Positions 38,161 through 49,353 are shown, counted from the first letter of the stretch. The stretch is 64,000 nt of DNA from Methyloligella sp. GL2 (GCF_013341275.1 NZ_CP054476.1:1439501-1503500); one strand, 5' to 3'. Numbers and translations: made by a program. The notes: generated from the letters alone by a model not told the origin.

Positions 38161-38251
38161 ATGGCAGGGTTATGAGATCAGATATGGGCGCCGTTGGGGC
38201 CTTTCATGCGGGCCGGCCACGTCGCCGGCTTCATAATTCAGAGCAATCACA

Positions 38252-38971
38252 ATGGCAAAACCAGGCAAATCCGGGCGCGCGGCAAGCGGCGGCAGCCGGC
38301 GGCTTTCGGTCAAGGTGAAGACCGCCAAGGGCCGCAAAACCGCCTCCACACGCTGGCTGCAGCGCCAGCTGAACGATCCTTATGTCGCCGAGGCGAAGCG
38401 CCTGGGCTATCGCTCGCGCGCCGCTTTCAAGCTCCTCGAGATCGACGACAAGTACCATCTGCTCAAGCCGGGCATGGCGGTCGTCGATCTTGGCGCCGCG
38501 CCCGGCGGCTGGAGCCAGATCGCGGCGGAGCGGGTGCATGCGCTCGATGGCGCGGGCAAGGTGATCGCCGCCGATATCAACGAATTCGAGCCGCTGGCCG
38601 GTGTCGTCAGTCTGCAGCTCGATATCGAAAGTCCGGAAGCCGACGCCATGCTGATCGAGGCGATGGAGGGCGCGAAAGCCGGTCTCGTCCTCTCAGATAT
38701 GGCGGCGCCGTCCATCGGACACAAGCAGACCGACCATTTGCGCATTATCGGCCTGGTCGAGGCGGCCTACGATATCGCCCGGCGCATCCTGGAGCCGGGC
38801 GGGGCGTTTCTGGCCAAAGTGCTGCAAGGCGGGGCGGGGCAGGAGCTGGTGGCGCTGCTTTCCAAGGATTTCGACAAGGTGCGCCATGTGAAGCCGAAGG
38901 CGAGCCGGCAGGATTCCTCAGAGATGTATGTGCTGGCGACGGGCTTCCGCGGCGGTGCGGACGCCGAGTGA
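38252..38971 (+). CDS. rlmE: 23S rRNA (uridine-2'-O-) methyltransferase RlmE/FtsJ
   Basis: The 239-residue protein has a basic N-terminus, then [15 protein letters not shown] (catalytic Lys), [16 protein letters not shown] (SAM-binding motif I), [17 protein letters not shown] (catalytic Asp), FLAKVLQGG (catalytic Lys) and the C-terminal [17 protein letters not shown] (catalytic Glu). This K-D-K-E tetrad fits 2'-O methylation of U2552 in the A loop, needed for 50S maturation. ATG 38252 follows a weak site. The downstream region is repetitive and partly suspect. Confidence 0.94.
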   Translation: MAKPGKSGRAASGGSRRLSVKVKTAKGRKTASTRWLQRQLNDPYVAEAKRLGYRSRAAFKLLEIDDKYHLLKPGMAVVDLGAAPGGWSQIAAERVHALDGAGKVIAADINEFEPLAGVVSLQLDIESPEADAMLIEAMEGAKAGLVLSDMAAPSIGHKQTDHLRIIGLVEAAYDIARRILEPGGAFLAKVLQGGAGQELVALLSKDFDKVRHVKPKASRQDSSEMYVLATGFRGGADAE

Positions 38972-39025
38972 GTCGCGGTCACCTCTCCCCGGTGGGGAGA
39001 GGTCGGTCTTAAGGACCGGGTGAGG

Positions 39026-39158
<133 letters not shown>

Positions 39159-39288
39159 ACTTCGATAGGTCGGCGCCCCCTCACCCCAACCCTCTCCCCC
39201 GAGGGGAGAGGGAGTCTGGCCGTGCCGTTTCATTCGTCCGTCATGGCCGGGCATGACGATGGAGAGGGGAGCGGCGTGTTGCACGGCG

Positions 39289-39330
39289 TCATCCTGAGGC
39301 GGCTGCCGCCAGGCTGCCCTCGAAGGATGG
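39289..39330. repeat. intergenic palindrome, family B
   Basis: CATCCTGAGGCGG and CCCTCGAAGGATG form an imperfect inverted repeat around GCTGCCGCCAGGC. It resembles the units at 40607-40649 and 40695-40732 (CCTGAGGAGGCCC...GTCTCGAAGGG). Confidence 0.6.
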
Positions 39331-39418
39331 GCCGTCTGCTTCGCCTGCTTTCTCATCCTCACGCAGATGTGTGCAGGTTCGCGATGGCGCCGCTGCTATG
39401 GTTCGGGGATCAATTCTT

Positions 39419-39494
39419 CCGTCGTTCCGGCAACAGCCGGAATCCAGCCTCAGGCGAAAACCTAGTTGGATACCGGCTTTCGCCGGTATGACGG
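39419..39494. repeat. intergenic palindrome, family C
   Basis: CCGTCGTTCCGGCAACAGC at one end and CTTTCGCCGGTATGACGG at the other form a ~76-bp inverted repeat, the widespread proteobacterial ATTCCGGCGAAAGCCGG-type element. It is immediately upstream of arsM. Confidence 0.65.
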
Positions 39495-39542
39495 TGGCAA
39501 GGCGTGGCGATGCCGCCTCGCCGAACTATAGGGAGCCAAGCC

Positions 39543-40595
39543 ATGAAGCATGAGGCGGTGCAGGATTATTACGGCAAGACCCTGCAATCCTCCGGCGATC
39601 TGAAGACCTCGGCCTGCTGCGACGGGGCAGGGGTGCCGGCCGTCTTGCGGCCGCTGCTCTCGAACATCCATCCGGAGGTGACGGAGAAATATTACGGCTG
39701 CGGCGTCACCGTGCCGGCGGCGCTGGATGGGGCGCGGGTGCTGGATCTCGGCTCGGGGTCGGGGCGCGACTGCTATCTCATCGCCCAGCTTGTCGGCCCG
39801 TCGGGCGCGGTGGTTGGTATCGATATGACCGACGAGCAGCTGGCCGTCGCCAATGCCCATATCGATTGGCACACCGCGAAATTCGGCTTCGATGCGCCGA
39901 ATATCGGCTTCCGCAAAGGCTATATCGAAGAGCTCGGCGCGCTGGGGCTTCCGCCTCAAAGCTTCGACGTCATCGTCTCCAATTGCGTGATCAATCTCTC
40001 CACCGACAAGCCGGCGGTGCTCAAGGGGGCCTTCGATCTCCTGAAGCCCGGCGGGGAGCTCTATTTCGCCGATGTCTATTGCGATCGGCGGCTTCCGAAA
40101 ACGGTGCGGAACGATCCGCTGCTTTACGGCGAGTGCCTCGGCGGGGCGCTCTATTGGGGCGATTTTCTGGGAATCGCCAAGGGCGCCGGCTTCGCTGATC
40201 CGCGGCTGGTCGACAGCCGTCCGCTGGAGATCGAGGATCCCGCGATTGCCGCCAAGCTCGGCAATGCGCGATTCTTTTCAGCCACTTACCGGCTTTTCAA
40301 GATCCAGGATCTTGAGGCCTCTTGCGAGGATTACGGCCAGGCGGTGATCTATCGGGGCGGGGTGGCCGAGCAGCCGGACCGCTTCGTGCTCGATGCCCAT
40401 CATGCGATCGAGCGGGGCAAGGTGTTTCCGGTCTGCGGCAACACCTGGCACATGCTGAAACAGAGCCGGTTCGCGCCATTCTTCGAATTTATCGGCGATT
40501 TCGCCACCCATTATGGGATTTTCGAGGGCTGCGGCACGCAGATGCCGTTTGCCGAGGGGGTGGCGGTCGCGGGGTCCGACTCCAGTTGCTGCTAG
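39543..40595 (+). CDS. arsM: arsenite S-adenosylmethionine methyltransferase
   Basis: The 350-residue protein has YYGKTLQSSGDLKTSACC at the N-terminus, VLDLGSGSGRDCYLIAQL (SAM motif I), a conserved Cys in IVSNCVINLSTDKPAVLKG, and another in YGECLGGALYWGDFL. It ends in Cys-Cys. These cysteines bind As(III). It methylates arsenite to less toxic volatile or exported species. No arsR, arsC or efflux gene is adjacent, so it is a stand-alone copy. GGGAGCC before the ATG is a weak ribosome-binding site. Confidence 0.92.
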   Translation: MKHEAVQDYYGKTLQSSGDLKTSACCDGAGVPAVLRPLLSNIHPEVTEKYYGCGVTVPAALDGARVLDLGSGSGRDCYLIAQLVGPSGAVVGIDMTDEQLAVANAHIDWHTAKFGFDAPNIGFRKGYIEELGALGLPPQSFDVIVSNCVINLSTDKPAVLKGAFDLLKPGGELYFADVYCDRRLPKTVRNDPLLYGECLGGALYWGDFLGIAKGAGFADPRLVDSRPLEIEDPAIAAKLGNARFFSATYRLFKIQDLEASCEDYGQAVIYRGGVAEQPDRFVLDAHHAIERGKVFPVCGNTWHMLKQSRFAPFFEFIGDFATHYGIFEGCGTQMPFAEGVAVAGSDSSCC

Positions 40596-40606
40596 TTTTG
40601 GGCCTG

Positions 40607-40649
40607 CATGGTTCGAGACACGCGCTTCGCGCGCCCTCACCATGAGGAG
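40607..40649. repeat. intergenic palindrome, family B
   Basis: CATGGTTCGAGAC and CCCTCACCATG flank an inner ACGCGC-TTC-GCGCG hairpin. This is the TCGAGACxxxGCG...CTCACCATGAGGAG repeat type common between genes in Hyphomicrobiales. Confidence 0.75.
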
Positions 40650-40694
40650 AAACACGGAGCCTGGGGCGTATAGGCGGCAGGCTCAGAAACGCGC

Positions 40695-42387
<1,693 letters not shown>

Positions 42388-42405
42388 GTGCTGAGCGGGG
42401 GCAAA

Positions 42406-42475
42406 TGACCCGCATCCGAGTTGGCTGAAGCCAACTCGACCTCCCCCTCTTAGGGGGAGGGTTGGGGTGGGGGTC
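42406..42475. repeat. intergenic palindromic repeat, family A
   Basis: TGACCCGCATCC, a GAGTTGGCTGAAGCCAACTC hairpin, then CCTCCCCCTCTTAGGGGGAGG and GGTGGGGGTC. It lies just after guaB. Confidence 0.85.
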
Positions 42476-42586
42476 TGTTCAGCCTAGGTTGTTCTGATGC
42501 AGTCCCGCTTCACCAATCTGGATGTGATGCGAAATCTTCCAGGTGTCTGGGAGGTAATTTCGGCGGAAGTGATCCGGCGGGGCAGA

Positions 42587-42645
42587 TGACCCCCACCCGA
42601 GTTGGCCGAAGCCAACTCGACCTCCCCCTTTTAGGGGGAGGTGTG
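42587..42645. repeat. intergenic palindromic repeat, family A (left half)
   Basis: Same order as the copy at 42406 (TGACCCCCACCC, GAGTTGGC...GCCAACTC, CCTCCCCC-TTTTA-GGGGGAGG) but it ends after the second hairpin. It lies just past the stop of the TPR gene. Confidence 0.8.
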
Positions 42646-42666
42646 TGCGTGCCATGCGCGATGCCG

Positions 42667-43554
42667 CTATTCGACGCCGAGCTTCTTGATCTCTTCGATG
42701 ACGTTGGGCTCGAGCTTGATGGCCAGGTGCAGGTCGGCGCTGCCGTCGGTGGGCTTGCCCTTGCGGCTCTTGACCACGCCGCGTCCGGCCAGGGCGAAAG
42801 CGTTGTTCTCCTGCAGCTCCAGCGCGGTGTCGAAATCGTCCTCGGCGCCGTCGAGATTGTCCTGCAGCACGTAGACCCAGCCGCGGTCGATATAGGCTTG
42901 CGCCTCCTCGGGCTTCAGCTCGATGACCTTGGAGAAATCCTCCGCCGCGTGATCGTAATCCTTCATCGTGCGGTAGAGCGTGCCGCGATTGACATAGCCC
43001 GGCGTGTATTCGGGGTTCTTCTCGACGCCGGCGCTGTACTCGGCAATGGCCTCGTCGTTCTTATCCTCCGCCTCGAAGATCACGCCACGCAGGATGTGCG
43101 GCGCGGCTGAGGTCGGCTGCAGTTCGATGGTGGTGTTGAGATCGGCCAGAGCCTTATCGAACTCCTTCTTCTGCCCATAGGCGCGGGCGCGGGCGAGAAA
43201 GACCGCCGCCCGGGTATCGTCGAGCTCGGCGGCAGCATCGAGATCGGCAATGGCGGCGTCGAGATTGCCGATCGCCGAATAGGCGATGGCGCGGTTGCCA
43301 TGGGCGATGATCTTATGCTCGGTATCTGCATCGGTCGCCTTGAGATACTCGCCGCAGGCGCCGAGTACCTCTTCGATGGATCCCTTGCCGTTGAAGCAAA
43401 GATGATCCTCCTCCAGCGTCATGCCGGGCGGGGCCTTGCTTTCGGTGGCGAGGCTGGGGGTGAAGGGAAAGATGGCGGCGGTCAGAACGGCGGCGACGGC
43501 AAAACGCGGCACCAGGCGCGGCCGCGAAACTCGGCTATCGGCGAAACGCATCAA
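42667..43554 (-). CDS. exported tetratricopeptide repeat protein
   Basis: The 295-residue protein has an N-terminal signal peptide (VLTAAIFPFTPSLATESK, ~20-40). About five TPR-like helix pairs follow with the usual W/L/G/Y/A/F/A/P spacing, for example AIADLDAAAELDD, ALADLNTTIELQP, AIAEYSAGVEKNPEYTPGYVN, YDHAAEDFSKVIELKPEEAQAYID and AEDDFDTALELQENNAFAL. TPR proteins are protein-interaction scaffolds; exported ones often help envelope assembly. No partner is evident. It is encoded opposite to guaB, with family-A repeats between their ends. Confidence 0.87.
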   Translation of the reverse strand: MMRFADSRVSRPRLVPRFAVAAVLTAAIFPFTPSLATESKAPPGMTLEEDHLCFNGKGSIEEVLGACGEYLKATDADTEHKIIAHGNRAIAYSAIGNLDAAIADLDAAAELDDTRAAVFLARARAYGQKKEFDKALADLNTTIELQPTSAAPHILRGVIFEAEDKNDEAIAEYSAGVEKNPEYTPGYVNRGTLYRTMKDYDHAAEDFSKVIELKPEEAQAYIDRGWVYVLQDNLDGAEDDFDTALELQENNAFALAGRGVVKSRKGKPTDGSADLHLAIKLEPNVIEEIKKLGVE

Positions 43555-43778
43555 AACAGGCTCCTTGGGTCCTCAGATCTATTTTTTCTTGAGCATTAGA
43601 GGCAGTTGGCCGGGTGCGTCAACTTAACCTCCGGTAAGGCGGTAAATGGGGAGAGCGGTTCGGCAAGCCTTGCGGGCGGCGCGCCGCTGGCTCACAAACG
43701 GACCCATAAGCCGGCGATAAGCATTCATCTACCGGTGTCCGGATTTCCGGCGCTTTTCCTTTGCCACGCGGGGGCGCA

Positions 43779-44207
43779 ATGACCGTTCAAGCCATCTTGC
43801 TACCGATGTTCGTCCAGGTGCTGCTCACCTTCATCCTGCTGTTCTGGATGACGGTGCTGCGATTGCAGGCGCTCAGGCGCGGCCAGGTGCGGGCCGATGC
43901 GGTCGCGCTGCGCCAGAGCAACTGGCCGCCGCGGGTCACCCAGATTTCCAACGCCTTCCACAATCAGCTCGAGCTGCCGGTGCTGTTCTACGTGGCCATG
44001 CTACTGGCGCTGGATACCAAGACGCTGGATCTGTTCATCCTGGTGCTGGCCTGGATGTTCGTGATCTCGCGCATCCTGCACGCCTATATCCACGTCACCA
44101 GCAATCAGCTGGAGCACCGCACGCCGGTGTTCATGATCGGCGCCATCGCGCTGCTGCTGATCTGGATCATCGTGATCGCCCGCGTTCTGTTGCTGGCGGT
44201 GGTCTGA
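43779..44207 (+). CDS. MAPEG family membrane protein
   Basis: The 142-residue protein has four hydrophobic helices (VQAILLPMFVQVLLTFILLFWM; VLFYVAMLLALDT; TLDLFILVLAWMFVISRIL; FMIGAIALLLIWIIVIARVLLLAV). HNQLELPVLFYV and RILHAYIHVTSNQLEHR fit bacterial MAPEG proteins, relatives of microsomal glutathione transferases and eicosanoid enzymes. Activity is unknown in bacteria. ATG 43779 follows GCGGGGGCGCA; its stop shares the TGATG overlap with the RsmB-like gene, so they are coupled. Confidence 0.88.
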   Translation: MTVQAILLPMFVQVLLTFILLFWMTVLRLQALRRGQVRADAVALRQSNWPPRVTQISNAFHNQLELPVLFYVAMLLALDTKTLDLFILVLAWMFVISRILHAYIHVTSNQLEHRTPVFMIGAIALLLIWIIVIARVLLLAVV

Positions 44208-45499
44208 TGCAGGCTGGGGGACGGGTGAGCGCCGCGATCGAGGTGCTCGGCGAAATCGAGACGCGCAAGCGTCCGGCGAGCGAGGCGCTGAAGGATTGGG
44301 GCATCTCGCACCGCTTCGCCGGCTCCGGCGACCGGGCGGCGATCGGCAATTTGGTGTTCGATGCGCTGCGGGTGAAAGCCTCTTCCGAATATCTGATGCA
44401 GAGCGATAGCCCTCGCGCGCTTGCCTTGCGGGCGCTGGTCAGCCGCTGGGGCGAGACGCCGGAGGCGGTGGCGGCGCTGTGCGACGGCAGCCGGTTCGCG
44501 CCGGAGCCGCTGACCGACGCGGAGAAGACCGGGCTGGCGGCTGCGCTGCCGGAGGATGCACCGGCCCATATCAAAGGCGAATTCCCGGACTGGCTCTCGG
44601 ACGAGCTGGCGCGGGCCTTCGGCGAAGATGCGGCGGCGGAAGGGGTGTTGCTTTCGCTGCGCGCGCCGCTGGACCTCCGCGTCAACACGCTGAAAGCCGA
44701 CCGCGAAAAGGTGCTCAAAGCGCTGCAGCGCTTCGGTGCCCAGCCGACGCCCCATTCGCCGGTGGGCATCCGCATTACCGCCGGGGTGGGCGCAAAGCGC
44801 AGCCCCCATGTCGAGGCGGAAGCGGCCCACGGCAAGGGCTGGTTCGAGGTGCAGGACGAGGGCTCGCAGCTCGCCGCGCTGCTCTCGGGCGTCGCGCCGA
44901 AGCAGCAGGTCATCGATCTTTGCGCCGGGGCCGGCGGCAAGACCCTGGCGTTGGCCGCGGCGATGCGGAACACCGGTCAGCTCTATGCCTACGATTCAGA
45001 CCGTATGCGGCTTCGCCCGGTCTTCGAGCGGCTGAAGCGGGCGGGCGCGCGCAATGTGCAGGTGCTGGAGGCGGGCAATGCAGCCTCGCTGTTGCCGCTG
45101 GAGGAGAAGCTGGATCTGGTGATGATCGATGCGCCGTGCTCCGGCTCTGGCGTGTGGCGGCGGCGGCCGGACGCCAAATGGCGGCTTTCGCCGGCCATGC
45201 TGGAGACGCGCCAACAGGAGCAGCAGGCGGTGCTGGAGGAGGGGGCGAAGCTGGTGAAGCCCGGCGGCCGGCTCTGCTACATCACCTGCTCGCTGCTGCC
45301 GTGCGAGAACCAGGATCAGGCGGTCGGCTTCCTCGCCCGGCATCCCGATTTCGCCGCGCTCGATCTGGCGCCGGGCTTCGAAGCGGTGACCGGCGCGGCA
45401 CTGCCCGAGCCGCGAAACGCCGGCCCCGGCCTGGTGCTGACGCCGCGCCGCTTCGGCACGGACGGGTTTTTCGTCTTCCTCGCGGAGCGGCAAAGTTAG
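44207..45499 (+). CDS. RsmB-family rRNA/tRNA cytosine-C5 methyltransferase
   Basis: The 430-residue protein has an N-terminal helical RNA-binding (NusB-like/NOL1) portion. Its catalytic domain carries VIDLCAGAGGKTLALAAAM (SAM motif), VMIDAPCSGSGVWRRRPDAKWRLS with the first catalytic Cys, and CYITCSLLPCENQDQAV with the second. Family members make m5C in 16S rRNA (RsmB, RsmF) or tRNA. Position near guaB/guaA is the usual alphaproteobacterial neighbourhood. The exact target nucleotide cannot be stated. It is coupled to the MAPEG gene by overlapping codons. Confidence 0.9.
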   Translation: MQAGGRVSAAIEVLGEIETRKRPASEALKDWGISHRFAGSGDRAAIGNLVFDALRVKASSEYLMQSDSPRALALRALVSRWGETPEAVAALCDGSRFAPEPLTDAEKTGLAAALPEDAPAHIKGEFPDWLSDELARAFGEDAAAEGVLLSLRAPLDLRVNTLKADREKVLKALQRFGAQPTPHSPVGIRITAGVGAKRSPHVEAEAAHGKGWFEVQDEGSQLAALLSGVAPKQQVIDLCAGAGGKTLALAAAMRNTGQLYAYDSDRMRLRPVFERLKRAGARNVQVLEAGNAASLLPLEEKLDLVMIDAPCSGSGVWRRRPDAKWRLSPAMLETRQQEQQAVLEEGAKLVKPGGRLCYITCSLLPCENQDQAVGFLARHPDFAALDLAPGFEAVTGAALPEPRNAGPGLVLTPRRFGTDGFFVFLAERQS

Positions 45500-45620
45500 G
45501 CCGGTTTCATCATTTTGATGTGGGAATGGGAGATTTGTCGCGGAACGATGCAAACGTGACTTGTTAGGATGTCGCCCGTAGGATTTGCGCCACGCGGGTC
45601 TTCCTCCACGGCAAGGATGG

Positions 45621-46136
45621 ATGTCTGAGATGCATACGGTTCGCCGCAAGACGCCGCTTTGGTGGCGCCGCAACGTGACCGCAGACGATGTGGGGCGCGT
45701 GCGGGGGCTGCTGGAGGCGAGCAAGCTGTTCAGCACTGCCGAGATCGGACTTGCGGCGGAGATGATCGCCGACCGGCTGGAGAAGGGCGTCCGCTCGCAA
45801 TATCACTTCATCCTCACCGAGCGGGGCGGGGCGCTTTCCGGCTTCGCCTGTTTCGGCCCGATCGACGACACCGAGGACGACGATTACGATCTCTATTGGA
45901 TCGCGGTGGCGCCGGAAGAGCAGGGGGAGGGGCTCGGCCGCGAGCTCTATGAGCGGGCCGAGGCGGCGATGATCAAATCGGGCGCCAAGCATATCTATGC
46001 CGAGGCACCGAATTCCGTCGACTTCCTGAAATGCCGACGCTTCCTGCAGGGGCTGGGCTTTATGGAGGCGGCGCGCCTGCGCCATTTCCGCGGCCCCGGC
46101 GAGGGCAAGGTGATCTACGAGAAGCAGGTCGGTTAG
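45621..46136 (+). CDS. GNAT family N-acetyltransferase
   Basis: From ATG 45621 (AAGGA upstream) the protein has 171 residues. The core is WWRRNVTADDVGRVRGLLEA, LSGFACFGPIDDTEDD, YWIAVAPEEQGEGLGRELYERAEA (acetyl-CoA loop EGLGREL), and the C-terminal FLQGLGFMEAARLRHFRG. The leading RKTPLWWRRN is unusual for small GNATs. The substrate is unknown. Another ATG three codons later is equally possible. Family-A repeats follow up to guaA. Confidence 0.86.
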   Translation: MSEMHTVRRKTPLWWRRNVTADDVGRVRGLLEASKLFSTAEIGLAAEMIADRLEKGVRSQYHFILTERGGALSGFACFGPIDDTEDDDYDLYWIAVAPEEQGEGLGRELYERAEAAMIKSGAKHIYAEAPNSVDFLKCRRFLQGLGFMEAARLRHFRGPGEGKVIYEKQVG

Positions 46137-46163
46137 GCCAAAGTCCACGAGGCTTGCCGCAAC

Positions 46164-46206
46164 GTGCTCCCTCTCCCTGAAAGGGGGAGGGTTGGGGTGG
46201 GGGTCT
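46164..46206. repeat. intergenic palindromic repeat, family A (right half)
   Basis: GCTCCCTCTCCCTGAAAGG followed by GGGAGGGTTGGGGTGGGGG matches the right half of the full element at 10719-10813. Confidence 0.8.
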
Positions 46207-46239
46207 CCTTCCACCCTCGTATCTCTATTTTCCGCTGCA

Positions 46240-46295
46240 TGACCCCCACCCGGCCTGATCAAGTCAGGCCGACCTCCCCCTTTTAGGGGGAGGTT
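46240..46295. repeat. intergenic palindromic repeat, family A (left half)
   Basis: TGACCCCCACCC, a GGCCTGATCAAGTCAGGCC hairpin (replacing GAGTTGGC...), then CCTCCCCC-TTTTA-GGGGGAGG. The changed but still paired inner stem points to maintained structure. Confidence 0.8.
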
Positions 46296-46333
46296 AGGCG
46301 CGCGCCTCGTGCGAAGTTGGCCTGCCGCAGCCC

Positions 46334-46446
46334 GCTCCCTCTCCCCTGGGGGAGAGGGTTGGGGTGCGGGGGGACCGAACTTTCCGCACCCCACTCCCCT
46401 CAACCCGACGCTTTGCAGTCGACCTCCCCCTTTTTGGGGGAGGTGG
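46334..46446. repeat. intergenic palindromic repeat, family A (two adjacent degenerate units)
   Basis: 46334-46375 is CTCCCTCTCCCCTGGGGGAG then AGGGTTGGGGTGCGGGG; 46388-46446 is the complementary half ending CCTCCCCCTTTTTGGGGGAGG. They lie immediately before guaA. Confidence 0.7.
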
Positions 46447-46513
46447 TGTTTATTCTCCCGCGTCCCTCCTGCCCATTGCCGACTCGGGCGCTTTCCGATA
46501 ACCACCATCTTCC

Positions 46514-48061
46514 ATGACAAAACGGGTTCTGATCGTCGATTTCGGGAGCCAGGTGACCCAGCTCATCGCGCGCCGGGTGCGCGAGGCGGGCGTCTATTCC
46601 GAGATCGTTCCCTTCGATAAGGCGGAAGCGGAGCTGACCCGCGATCCGCCCCTTGCCATCATCCTGTCCGGCGGGCCGGCCAGCGTGCATGAGAACGACA
46701 CGCCGCGCGCGCCCATGGCCGTGTTCGAGGCGGGGCTGCCGGTGCTCGGCATCTGCTATGGCGAGCAGGCCATGGTGGCCCAGCTCGGCGGGGTGGTCGA
46801 GGCGCACAACGCCAAGGAATTCGGCCGCGCCGATATCGAGGTGATTGCCGAGACGCCGCTGTTCGAAGGGGTCTGGGGGCCGGGCGAGAAAGCGCCGGTC
46901 TGGATGAGCCATGGCGACCGGGTGACCCAGCTGCCGGACGGCTTCCGCACCATCGCCACTTCCGAAGGCGCGCCCTTCGCGGCCATCGCCAATGAGAGCC
47001 GCAAGATGTACGGCGTGCAGTTCCACCCCGAAGTGGTGCATACGCCGCGCGGCGCCGAGCTGATCGCCAATTTCGTGCAGAAAATCGCCGGCGTCGAAGG
47101 CGACTGGTCGATGGCACACTTCAAAGACGTGGAGATCGCCAAGATCCGCGACCAGGTCGGCGAGGGCAAGGTGATCTGCGGCCTTTCCGGGGGCGTCGAT
47201 TCCTCCGTCGCGGCGATCCTGATCCACGAGGCGATCGGCGACCAGCTCACCTGCATCTTCGTCGATCACGGGCTCCTCCGGAAAGACGAGGCGAGCCAGG
47301 TCGAGACCCTGTTCCGCGATCACTACAACATTCCGCTGGTGGTGGTGGATGCGCGCGAGCGCTTCCTGGAGGCGCTCTCCGGCGTCTCCGATCCGGAGCA
47401 AAAGCGCAAGATCATCGGCAAGCTGTTCATCGACGTGTTCGACGAGGAGGCGGGCAAGCTGGGGCAGGTGGATTTCCTCGCCCAAGGCACGCTCTATCCG
47501 GATGTGATCGAGAGCGTCTCTTTCTCCGGCGGGCCTTCGGTCACCATCAAATCCCACCACAATGTCGGCGGGTTGCCCGAGCGGATGCGCATGAAGCTGA
47601 TCGAGCCGTTGCGCGAGCTTTTCAAGGACGAGGTGAGGAAGCTCGGTCGCGAGCTCGGCCTGCCGGAGGCCTTCGTGCATAGGCATCCCTTCCCGGGGCC
47701 GGGGCTCGCCATCCGCATTCCCGGCGCGGTGGATGCGGAGAAGCTGGCGATCCTGCGCGAGGCCGACGCCATCTATCTGGACGAGATCCGCAAAGCCGGG
47801 CTCTACGATACGATCTGGCAGGCCTTTGCCGTGCTGCTGCCGGTGCGCACCGTCGGTGTGATGGGCGATGCCCGCACCTACGACTATGTCTGCGCGCTAA
47901 GGGCCGTCACCTCCACCGACGGCATGACGGCGGATTATTACGACTTCTCCCACGACTTCTTAGGGAGAGCCGCCCGGCGCATCATCAACGAGGTCCGCGG
48001 CATCAATCGCGTCGTCTACGACATCACCTCCAAGCCGCCCGGAACCATCGAGTGGGAATGA
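46514..48061 (+). CDS. guaA: GMP synthase (glutamine-hydrolysing)
   Basis: The 515-residue protein has a class I amidotransferase domain, with Cys81 in LGICYGEQ and the His/Glu pair in [11 protein letters not shown]. The ATP pyrophosphatase domain carries [13 protein letters not shown]. The C-terminal dimer domain ends [39 protein letters not shown]. It amidates XMP to GMP, downstream of guaB in the pathway. Both catalytic domains are intact and of usual length. Confidence 0.96.
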   Translation: MTKRVLIVDFGSQVTQLIARRVREAGVYSEIVPFDKAEAELTRDPPLAIILSGGPASVHENDTPRAPMAVFEAGLPVLGICYGEQAMVAQLGGVVEAHNAKEFGRADIEVIAETPLFEGVWGPGEKAPVWMSHGDRVTQLPDGFRTIATSEGAPFAAIANESRKMYGVQFHPEVVHTPRGAELIANFVQKIAGVEGDWSMAHFKDVEIAKIRDQVGEGKVICGLSGGVDSSVAAILIHEAIGDQLTCIFVDHGLLRKDEASQVETLFRDHYNIPLVVVDARERFLEALSGVSDPEQKRKIIGKLFIDVFDEEAGKLGQVDFLAQGTLYPDVIESVSFSGGPSVTIKSHHNVGGLPERMRMKLIEPLRELFKDEVRKLGRELGLPEAFVHRHPFPGPGLAIRIPGAVDAEKLAILREADAIYLDEIRKAGLYDTIWQAFAVLLPVRTVGVMGDARTYDYVCALRAVTSTDGMTADYYDFSHDFLGRAARRIINEVRGINRVVYDITSKPPGTIEWE

Positions 48062-48083
48062 CGGCGGATAGGAAGGGCCGGGG

Positions 48084-49265
48084 CTGAAGACGGACCTCTC
48101 AAGCGCCGAAGCTCGCCGGATTGCGCTCACGGCGCAGGGCTTCAACGGACTGCAGCGCAACGGGGCGGCCGGCGCCGCAGGCTTGCGCAAGGCGATCCGC
48201 CGGCTGGGCCTGCTGCAGATCGATAGCGTGAACGTGCTGGTCCGCGCCCATTACCTGCCGCTTTACTCGCGCCTCGGGGCTTACGACCGCAATCTGCTCG
48301 ACGCGGCGGCCGCGGCCAAGCCGAAGCGCTTCTTCGAATATTGGGGGCATGAAGCCTCGCTTCTGCCTATCGACTGCCAGCCGCTGTTGCGCTGGCGCAT
48401 GGAGCGCGCGCTTGCGGGCCAGGGCGTGTGGCGCGCCTTCGAGCCCTTCGCCGGCGAGCGGCGGGGAGAGGCCGATGCGCTGCTTGCCCGCATCGCGCAG
48501 GAAGGCCCGCTCGGGGCGTCCGATCTGGCGGAGGGCCGCGCCTCGCAAGGCATGTGGCGCTGGAGTTCCGCGAAACAGGCGCTGGAATGGTTGTTCTGGG
48601 CCGGGCTGGTCGCCGCCACCCATCGCCGCTCCAGCTTCGAGCGGGTCTACGACCTCCCCGAGCGGGTGCTGCCGCGGGCGATCCTGGAGACCCGCACGCC
48701 TTCTCCCAATGATGCGCAGCGGGCGCTGCTGTCGCGCGCGGGCGCCGCGCTCGGCATCGCTACGGTGCAGGATTTGCGCGACTATTACCGCATCCCCGCC
48801 GCCGACGCCGCGCTTCCCATCGATCAGCTGGTGGAGGAGGGGACGCTTACGCCTGTGCGCGTCAGGGGCTGGCGCCAGCCGGCCTATCTGCACGAGACGG
48901 CGAAGGCCGGGCGCAAGCTGGAGGGGGCGGCGCTGCTTTCGCCGTTCGATCCGCTGATCTGGCACCGGCCGCGGACCGAGCGGCTGTTCGACTTTCGCTA
49001 CCGGCTGGAGATCTATACGCCCGCCCATAAGCGCGAGCACGGCTATTACGTGCTGCCCTTCCTGATGGACGGGGCGCTGGTCGCCCGGGTCGATCTGAAA
49101 GCCGACCGCAAGGCCGGTGCGCTTGCGGTGCTGCGGTCCCATCTTGAAGATGACGCCCCGGCGGAGACGGGCGAGAGGCTAACGCAAGAGCTTCGCCGGA
49201 TGGCCGATTGGCTGGGATTGACAGATGTGGCCGTCGCGCCGGAGGCCGCCATCGAAGGGCTTTAG
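48084..49265 (+). CDS. YcaQ-like winged-helix DNA glycosylase family protein, probable CTG start
   Basis: The only ATG/GTG/TTG-type start is TTG 48183 (360 residues), but 33 upstream codons read LSSAEARRIALTAQGF and NG-rich sequence, the conserved YcaQ N-terminus. The frame upstream stops at 48069. The single plausible start is CTG 48084, preceded by GGAAGGG six bases away, giving 393 residues. The rest shows YcaQ features: LGLLQIDSVNVLVRAHYLPLYSRLG, the winged-helix region, PFDPLIWHRPRTERLFDF and GYYVLPFLMDGALVARVDLKA. E. coli YcaQ unhooks interstrand cross-links. It follows guaA by 22 bases. Confidence 0.75.
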   Translation: MKTDLSSAEARRIALTAQGFNGLQRNGAAGAAGLRKAIRRLGLLQIDSVNVLVRAHYLPLYSRLGAYDRNLLDAAAAAKPKRFFEYWGHEASLLPIDCQPLLRWRMERALAGQGVWRAFEPFAGERRGEADALLARIAQEGPLGASDLAEGRASQGMWRWSSAKQALEWLFWAGLVAATHRRSSFERVYDLPERVLPRAILETRTPSPNDAQRALLSRAGAALGIATVQDLRDYYRIPAADAALPIDQLVEEGTLTPVRVRGWRQPAYLHETAKAGRKLEGAALLSPFDPLIWHRPRTERLFDFRYRLEIYTPAHKREHGYYVLPFLMDGALVARVDLKADRKAGALAVLRSHLEDDAPAETGERLTQELRRMADWLGLTDVAVAPEAAIEGL

Positions 49266-49353
49266 ACGAAGGACTTTAGATGAGGCCTGACGAGGCATTG
49301 CGATCCGGCTTTCGTTCCGCCCAGACGCGAATCTGCGCTTCAGGCGGGGCGCA

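Larger units (their letters stand above)
46137..46513. other. repeat-filled gap between GNAT gene and guaA
   Basis: No gene. At least four family-A units or halves (46164-46206, 46240-46295, 46334-46375 and 46388-46446) lie head-to-tail. The guaA ATG at 46514 follows without a strong ribosome-binding site (CATCTTCC). Confidence 0.8.
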
